In this document: positions 58,391-64,000 of the stretch, piece after piece | How the letters are laid out: the number at the start of each line of letters is the position of its first letter | Numbering within the stretch: position 1 is the first letter of the stretch | NCBI GenBank assembly: GCA_951799425.1 | Contig: OX637395.1 | Span: 12,688,451 to 12,752,450 of the forward strand | Direction of reading: 5' to 3' | Origin: Ilex aquifolium | Lineage: Eukaryota; Streptophyta; Magnoliopsida; Aquifoliales; Aquifoliaceae | DNA: 64,000 nucleotides | Translations under genes and position numbers: made by a program | Notes under the pieces: model-generated | Databases searched by the model: none | Seen by the model: the letters and a program-made list of their open reading frames with translations, nothing else | Told to the model about the DNA's origin: nothing

Positions 58391-59485
58391 AGTAATATTA
58401 TAGAGATTTTATTTGGGGACCTTAGGGTGTGTTTGTTAACCCAAATTCAGCACTTAAAATGAATGTATTCAGCACTTATTAATTAAGCCCGTTTGATAAC
58501 CAAAATTTAAACTCTCTTAACACGTTAAATGTTCCTTAAAAATAGGTTACAATATTAAGTACGAGACCCCTTACTTAATTCTGAAAACTGAAAACGCTCA
58601 GCAAAACTATTTTTAATAATATTTATAATATGACAATTATACCCTGAAATATTTTACAATCCTATTAAAACTCTAATTAGTCTTCTCTCCAAAACTCATA
58701 ACCTATCTATTTTCCTTGTCGATCTTTTTTTTTTTTTTCTTTCCCTTGTCTTCTACAACAAAAATATACATACAAAATTATAATTACACACACACAACTC
58801 CACACACAAATGCACACACTGCACAGACACAGTTGCACATAGACATATGCATAGTTACACACATGGACTGCACACACACACACACACACATATACATTCA
58901 CGGCGCACACCCATATTATTAATGAAATCTAATTTATTGTATTTTTTCAATATTATTTGATTAGTTATTAGTTATTATTATTTTTTATCATATGTTATTG
59001 TTCACTTATTGTGTTATTTAATTTGTTATTATTCACTTATTGTGTTATTCAAATCTTATTTATTTATTTATTTTGATCAAATATTTGTTAAATATAGACT
59101 AAAATATAATAATAGTGATTATGATTTATGTTATGACATATTTTATAAATATTTTCAAATTAAAGAGTGGAAGGGTAAAACTGAAAATTAATGTATTTTC
59201 AGACGTCAGTTTTGTGTAGTTATCAAACAGTTTAGTTCAATTCAGTACTTAAATTTCAATAGATACCAAACAGTCAACAAATTCAACATTCAGTTTTCAG
59301 CTTTCAGTTTTCAGACTTCAGCTTTCAGTTTTATCAAACACCACCTTATTTAGGGACTTAATGATGTGGCTTCAATGCAACTATTGGATTAGTTATGAAT
59401 TTCAATGTTAAATGGAGCCCACAACTAATCCAATAATTATACATCATTAAGTCCTTAAATAAAATCTCCTTAAATAACATTTTCC
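58391..59485. mobile_element. MITE split by a hAT-like TIR element (nested insertion)
   Basis: The outer element has inverted ends GAGATTTTATTTGGGGAC (58402-58419) and GTCCTTAAATAAAATCTCC (59452-59470), with ACTTAATGATGTGG/CATCATTAAG internally. Inside it, about 58422-59350, sits a second element with ends TTAGGGTGTGTTTG and CAAACACCACCTTA, flanked by TTGGGGAC / TTAGGGAC (an 8-bp TSD with one mismatch). The inner element has a (CA)n tract (58790-58890) and TTTCAGTTTTCAG repeats. No genes. Confidence 0.65.
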
Positions 59486-59581
59486 GTACGAGAAAGGCCC
59501 AACTTTTCCATGATTTTGTATTTTAATGGTGGGGATGACGTGGTGGGTCATTTGAAAACGTTTACATCAGTCCGGGCAGTA

Positions 59582-59600
59582 ACCAATTTTCTCTATATAC
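59582..59600 (+). promoter_or_regulatory. CCAAT and TATA-like elements, block 3
   Basis: CCAATTTTCTCTATATAC upstream of the ATG at 59676. It matches the same pair in blocks 1b and 2, with a slightly weaker TATA. Confidence 0.35.
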
Positions 59601-59675
59601 GACGCTTTTTTTTTTGTAGGAACAGGGGAGTGAGGTAGACCCCAAGGAACTTGTAGCTGGTTGGTTTATTTCAAC

Positions 59676-59780
59676 ATGGAAAAAGGCCATGAGATCACAG
59701 AGGAAAAGGTTATGCAGAAGAAGAAGCCATCCAAGTTTGTTTGGTTGAATTATGCAAGGAGAATGGCGATGAACAAAAGG
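59676..59780 (+). other. conserved short reading frame MEKGHE..., block 3 (truncated)
   Basis: MEKGHEITEEKVMQKKKPSK, then a 6-bp deletion and a TAG after AMNKR (59778-59780). The overlapping acidic frame remains open. It shows that the basic frame is not strictly preserved in the copy whose downstream gene is intact. Confidence 0.3.
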
Positions 59781-59958
59781 TAGGGTCATCTTCTTCCTTG
59801 CTATACAATCCGGTCATAATATGTATATGCTATCCCTTATTTTTAGTTACTTCTCTGCTGTATATACAACTCGGTGGTGCCTTCAAATTAACCTAACTGA
59901 GTTTTGAGATTTTTCATACACATTTACTTATATTTTCGTTCCTAAATTCTATTGTGCG

Positions 59959-60074
<116 letters not shown>

Positions 60075-60079
60075 AATTG

Positions 60080-60920
60080 CAAATGAATGAAGCATCTGAC
60101 TTAATGTCTAAACCAAATGTTTTTTGAGATTATGGAAAAAGTGTATAGTGGCTTCCTCCTCCTCCTCTCTCTCTCTCTGGAAGAGGTTCACCAGGAGGAG
60201 AGAGAGAGGAAGCCAATATACACTTTTAGTTACTTGTCTCTCTCTCTCTCTCTCTCCAGATTAATGGCAAATGAATGAAGCATCTGACTTAATGTCTAAA
60301 CCAAATGTTTTTTGAGATTATGGAAAAAGTGTACAGTGGCTTCCTCCTCCTCCTCTCTCTCTCTCTCTCTCTGGAAGAGGTTCACCAGGAGGAGAGAGAG
60401 AGGAAGCCAATATACACTTTTAGTTACTTGCCTCTCTCTCTCTCTCTCTCCAGATTAATGGCAAATGAATGAAGCATCTGACTTAATGTCTAAACCAAAT
60501 GTTTTTTGAGATTATGGAAAAAGTGTATAGTTGCTGCCTCCTCCTCCTCCTCTCTCTCTCTCTGGAAGAGGTTCACCAGGAGGAGAGAGAGAGGAAGCCA
60601 ATATACACTTTTAGTTACTTGCCTCTCTCTCTCTCTCTCTCCAGATTAATGGCAAATGAATGAAGCATCTGACTTAATGTCTAAACCAAATGTTTTTTGA
60701 GATTATGGAAAAAGTGTATAGTGGCTGCCTCCTCCTCCTCCTCTCTCTCTCTCCAGATTAATGGCAAATGAATGAAGCATCTGACTTAATGTCTAAACCA
60801 AATGTTTTTTGAGATTATGCAAAAAGTGTATAGTGGCTTCCTCCTCCTCCTCTCTCTCTCTCTGGAAGAGGTTCACCAGGAGGAGAGAGAGAGAGGAAGC
60901 CAATATACACTTTTAGTTAC
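60080..60920. repeat. five tandem copies of a ~175-bp hairpin-containing unit
   Basis: Each unit runs AAATGAATGAAGCATCTGAC ... CCAAATGTTTTTTGAG ... GTGTATAGTGGCTTCCTCC, CT-rich arm, GAAGAGGTTCACC, GA-rich arm, GAAGCCAATATACAC, TTTTAGTTACTT (starts near 60077, 60268, 60463, 60654, 60767). The fourth unit lacks the right arm. Blocks 1 and 2 hold one copy each, so the expansion is block-3-specific. Confidence 0.9.
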
Positions 60921-61488
60921 TTCCCTGCTGTATATATAATCCGGGGTGCCTTCAAACCTGCAACATCACTCGGTCCCTCTGACATTTTGAGTTTAAAGAT
61001 TATTCGTGCTTTCAGAGTTTGGATCTTTGTTAGTTTATGAAGGTCACTCGAGACTCAAGATCGTAAGTTTAGGGTTTATGTATACACTAATCTCTGAATT
61101 TCGTTGGATGTTATCAGGTGTTTTCCAGACTCGACCAAGAGCCAACTGGGTTTTGAAAATTTTCAAACATTTACTTATATTTTCGTATCTACATTCTATT
61201 GTGATGGCCTCTGTGTCAGACTGTGGGTGTCTCTCTGTCCCTCCTTATCTGCCTCCCTCCCCCAAGTTTGATGGCAAATGAAGCATTTTATTTCATGCCA
61301 TATTTTCATTCTAAATCTCTTAGTTATAACTAAATGTTTTCTCAGAGGAGATTGGGCAAAACAGTGTAGTGGTGGTTTTTCCCTCCTCCCTCTTATCTTC
61401 TTTTTGTCTTACTACAGCCTATCCATTTACATGCCCATCTGACTTGATGTCTCAACCAAATGTTTGTTTTTTTTTTTCACAAGAGACC
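60921..61488 (+). repeat. upstream region of gene copy 3
   Basis: Matches 10660-10860 joined directly to 11590-11965 of block 1: AACATCACTCGGTCCCTC, then ACACTAATCTCTGAATTTCG. The intervening ~700 bp of block 1 are absent. This may include promoter and 5' UTR of the gene at 61489. Confidence 0.5.
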
Positions 61489-62870
61489 ATGAGAAAAGAG
61501 TATAGTGGCTTCCCTCATCTTCTTCCTCCTCTCTATCTCTCTAAGGAAGAGGTTCCCGAGAGAGAGAGAGAGAGAGAGAGGAGGAGGAGGAGGATGGAGA
61601 GGGAGAAAAACGACATAGAGAAACTAGGGTTTCCTTTCCCTTGTTTGCTTACGTTATTTTTCTATGACGAGAAAGAAGGAATCAGTAGTGGGAGGTAGGG
61701 CCTATGGATGCCACGGGGCATATCAAATCAAACACATAAAAAAAGACTACACGAACAACCCCCAAACTGGTGGGTTCTTGATTGCTTTGTTTTTCCTTTA
61801 TGAGTTTTTTATTATTTTTATTTTAACTTTTGTATCCGGATATGATTCTGATTTAATTCAAGAGTGGTTTCTGTGGTTCAGTTTGACAATTGTGTTTAAG
61901 TAAAATTTTCAATAGATTATGTTTTATACATGTTTTTTTGAAGGGTACCATATTTTTGTGGATGAAAGAATTTAGATGGACTTGGGTTCAATCATATGCA
62001 CACCGCCACCACCCCCGCTTGGGTTCAAGGATGGGTGCAATCTAAACTTACTTTTGGGTAAAATTTATTTATTAAATTGATTTTTTATTTCTTACTCAAT
62101 TTTAATTTTCTTCTCGTTTAAATTTAAATTTTTGCCAATTGGGTTTACATGTTTGTTGTTGTTGTTCAGTAATTGCCGATTACTGATTAGGTGTGAACGG
62201 ATTGGAATTCTTTCACCATAGGGTATGATAGACATATCATATGGATTGGTAACTTAGCTTTTTAAAATATTTTTTGAGCATAATTAAATATATTTATCAA
62301 GCAAAGAAATTATAATTATGGTGACAAGAAAATTCTTATAGTCCTTAATTCACTTACATTTCTTAAATTTGTAATCTAAAACAATTTCCTTTTCTTTTAT
62401 GTGATAGTGGAAGCAAGCAAAAGTTCACATCATCTCCTTCAAGCCATAAGGTATTCAAATTTCTGTTGCCATTGCTAATTGGCCTCGTTGCCATCAAGTG
62501 TCAAGCCAAAGGGGAGGATCCATTTGAAGCTCACCCTATAATCATGCGGTGTTTTTGCACAGCCATATCCATCTACTGCCTCGCAATGGGAATAAGAAAT
62601 CAAGTTCAGACCCATGACTCGCAAATCTTAGACTATGTTATGCTCGTCTCTGGTACACTTTCATCGGTCTCACTATTATCGATTCTCTTTCCACGCTTCC
62701 CTGAACTACTCATTTTGATTGTACCAGCATTTTTGCCAATAATATTAGCGCGAAATAAATTGAAGCAGGGATGTTACTGGCTTTACAACCGAGTAACCAA
62801 TGTGGTTACCCATATTCGCGATTGGTTCACCCGACCTAATGCCACAGAGCAGCCAAATCTACCAGTATAG
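61489..62870 (+). CDS. uncharacterised protein with four hydrophobic segments, copy 3
   Basis: Proposed model: exon 1 61489-61694 (ATG in ACCATGA; donor GGGAG|GTAGGG), exon 2 62408-62870 (acceptor TTATGTGATAG, stop TAG). It gives 222 codons, with exon lengths of 206 and 463 nt identical to copy 2. The N-terminus MRKEYSGFPHLLPPLYLSK precedes an Arg/Glu run from a GA/GAG tract. The splice joins ISSG to GSKQKFTSSPSSHKVFKF. Four hydrophobic segments and a basic tail (YNRVTNVVTHIRDWF) follow. Differences from copy 2 are mostly substitutions (for example the tail has RPNATEQ where copy 2 has RRNATEQ). It is likely membrane-embedded, family unknown. The intron is 713 nt, close to copy 2 without its hAT insert. 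Confidence 0.62.
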
Positions 62871-63447
62871 TAATCCTGTCTGATTTGAAGAAGTTTAATT
62901 AGCATTACCACTCCTGAACTCTGTTACTCGCTAGAGAGATAGATATGTAATTTTATTCTTATCTGTGTTTGTATTGAGCTTCATACATGATACAGCTGGG
63001 GCAACTGGTGAACAAATTCAGTATTAAAGGAAAGTTTGGATGCTTTGTAAAAATTCTCCATTTCAATTGCTGGTGTTGGATTTTGGGCCGTAAACAAACT
63101 GGGTCACCCATGAGTGTGCTAGACCCAAGTAATTAGGAGCAGTCCCAATTGGATTTCACTTTCCTTACTTTGTTTAAAATATATATTGAGATTAATAGGT
63201 AATTATATTTAAAATATAAATTTATTATAATTAAAAATTAAAATGTAAGTAATATGATAAATCGTCAAATTTAAACAATAGCACACTTTGTTTATTAGAG
63301 CATATTCAATCCCGAGTGAAATCCTTATTTAAATTTAAATTTGAGTAAAAATAAGTTAAAAATAATCTCCAATCATTTACTCAAATTTATACTAAATGAA
63401 GAGAGTCAAATTTTTACTCAAATCAAAGTAAATTCAAATTATTTTAC
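62871..63447 (+). repeat. 3' flank of gene copy 3
   Basis: Matches 25346-25914 and 37840-38418 closely, then is cut off at TTATTTTACGG by the next element. Confidence 0.6.
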
Positions 63448-64000
63448 GGCAGTGGCGGATCCACAGTGGGGGCAGTGGGGGCAGCTGCCCCCACTGGAAT
63501 TTTAAAAAATTTTGGGGTCTAAGTATAATTTTAAAAAATTTAGAATTTATTAAACTTTTGCCCCCACTGAATTTTTTTTAAAAGATTTAAGGGTAGTTAT
63601 GTTATTTTGACAAATATACGAGTCTCACTTGTGAATATCAATGGAAGATGATATCAAAAATTTGGGCATTTAAAGATTAATTAATATGCTGCGAAATAGG
63701 TTAGCCCTCTCATTTGTTTTATGTTTATACATTGAACTAAATTTGGGGTTTGTAGTCCTCTTCTTTGTTTTATGTTTATATGTTAGAATTGAAAATTAGG
63801 GTTTGTAGTCCGCTTTTATGGTTTATTTTTTAAATGTTGAATTGAAATTAGCGCCTGTAGCTCTCTTTCGTATTTTATTTGTTACATGTTGAATTGAAAA
63901 TATGAAATTGGGGCTTGTAATCATCTCTTATGTTTTATTTTTTATGTATTGAATTGAAACTAGGATTTGTAGTCCTGTATTTATTTTTCTATGTTGAAAT
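63448..64000. mobile_element. start of a DNA-transposon-like element, truncated by the window
   Basis: The flank alignment breaks exactly at CAGTGGCGGATCCACAGTGG, a terminus common on plant DNA transposons, followed by an inverted GGGGGCAGCTGCCCCC. The remainder contains three irregular repeats of ATTGAA(A/T)...GGGGTTTGTAGTC (63745, 63800, 63960). The other end lies outside the window, so class and TSD are unknown. Confidence 0.55.

Overview
This window reads as nuclear DNA of a flowering plant, almost certainly a eudicot. The evidence is spliced genes with GT/AG introns, AT-rich intergenic DNA, plant-type Ty1/copia and Ty3/gypsy elements, a CACTA transposon carrying pieces of plant genes (chromomethylase, WNK kinase, XS-domain protein), an AP2/ERF fragment and an Au-like SINE. 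No bacterial, organellar, rRNA or tRNA gene is seen.

Backbone. Three related blocks (about 5.5-26.5 kb, 31.5-39.3 kb and 55.6-63.4 kb) are diverged copies of one segment. Each carries a CCAAT/TATA-like promoter with a short conserved reading frame starting MEKGHEIT, and then a two-exon gene for an unrecognised 222-residue protein with four hydrophobic segments. Copies 2 (35772-37839) and 3 (61489-62870) are open and have identical exon lengths. Copy 1 (12912-25345) is dead: it has an in-frame TAG, a one-base deletion and a transposon in exon 2. Because the copies align, each acts as an 'empty site' for insertions in the others, so many mobile elements can be placed to the base with their target-site duplications (TSDs).

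Region by region. 1-4799: degenerate Ty3/gypsy element (minus strand; RT/RNase H, protease, gag and one putative LTR). 4.8-5.5 kb: AT-rich filler. 5.5-12.9 kb: duplicated promoter blocks with MITEs. 12.9-26.5 kb: gene copy 1 carrying a solo LTR, a Mutator-like MITE and an 8.8-kb non-autonomous CACTA element that captured at least four host gene fragments. 26481-31478: a complete Ty1/copia element with inactivated ORFs. 31.5-39.3 kb: block 2, with an ERF fragment and an intronic hAT-like element. 39.3-48.2 kb: gene-free, repeat-rich DNA with a 1.1-kb TIR element, a 323-bp near-perfect foldback, SINE remnants and simple repeats. 48225-53849: two near-identical 2.8-kb units abutting head to tail, read here as tandem Helitrons. 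53.9-55.5 kb: filler and a 58-bp tandem repeat. 55.6-63.4 kb: block 3, with a five-fold amplified hairpin repeat and a long (TC)n tract. 63448-64000: the start of another element that runs off the window.

Most noteworthy: the CACTA element carries three consecutive exons of a chromomethylase (chromodomain, linker, and catalytic motif IV with its Pro-Cys) beside WNK and XS-domain exons. Chromomethylases are the enzymes that methylate transposons, so an antisense or chimeric transcript from this element could in principle touch its own silencing pathway. That functional idea is inference only. All similarity calls here come from reading motifs by eye; no database search was run.
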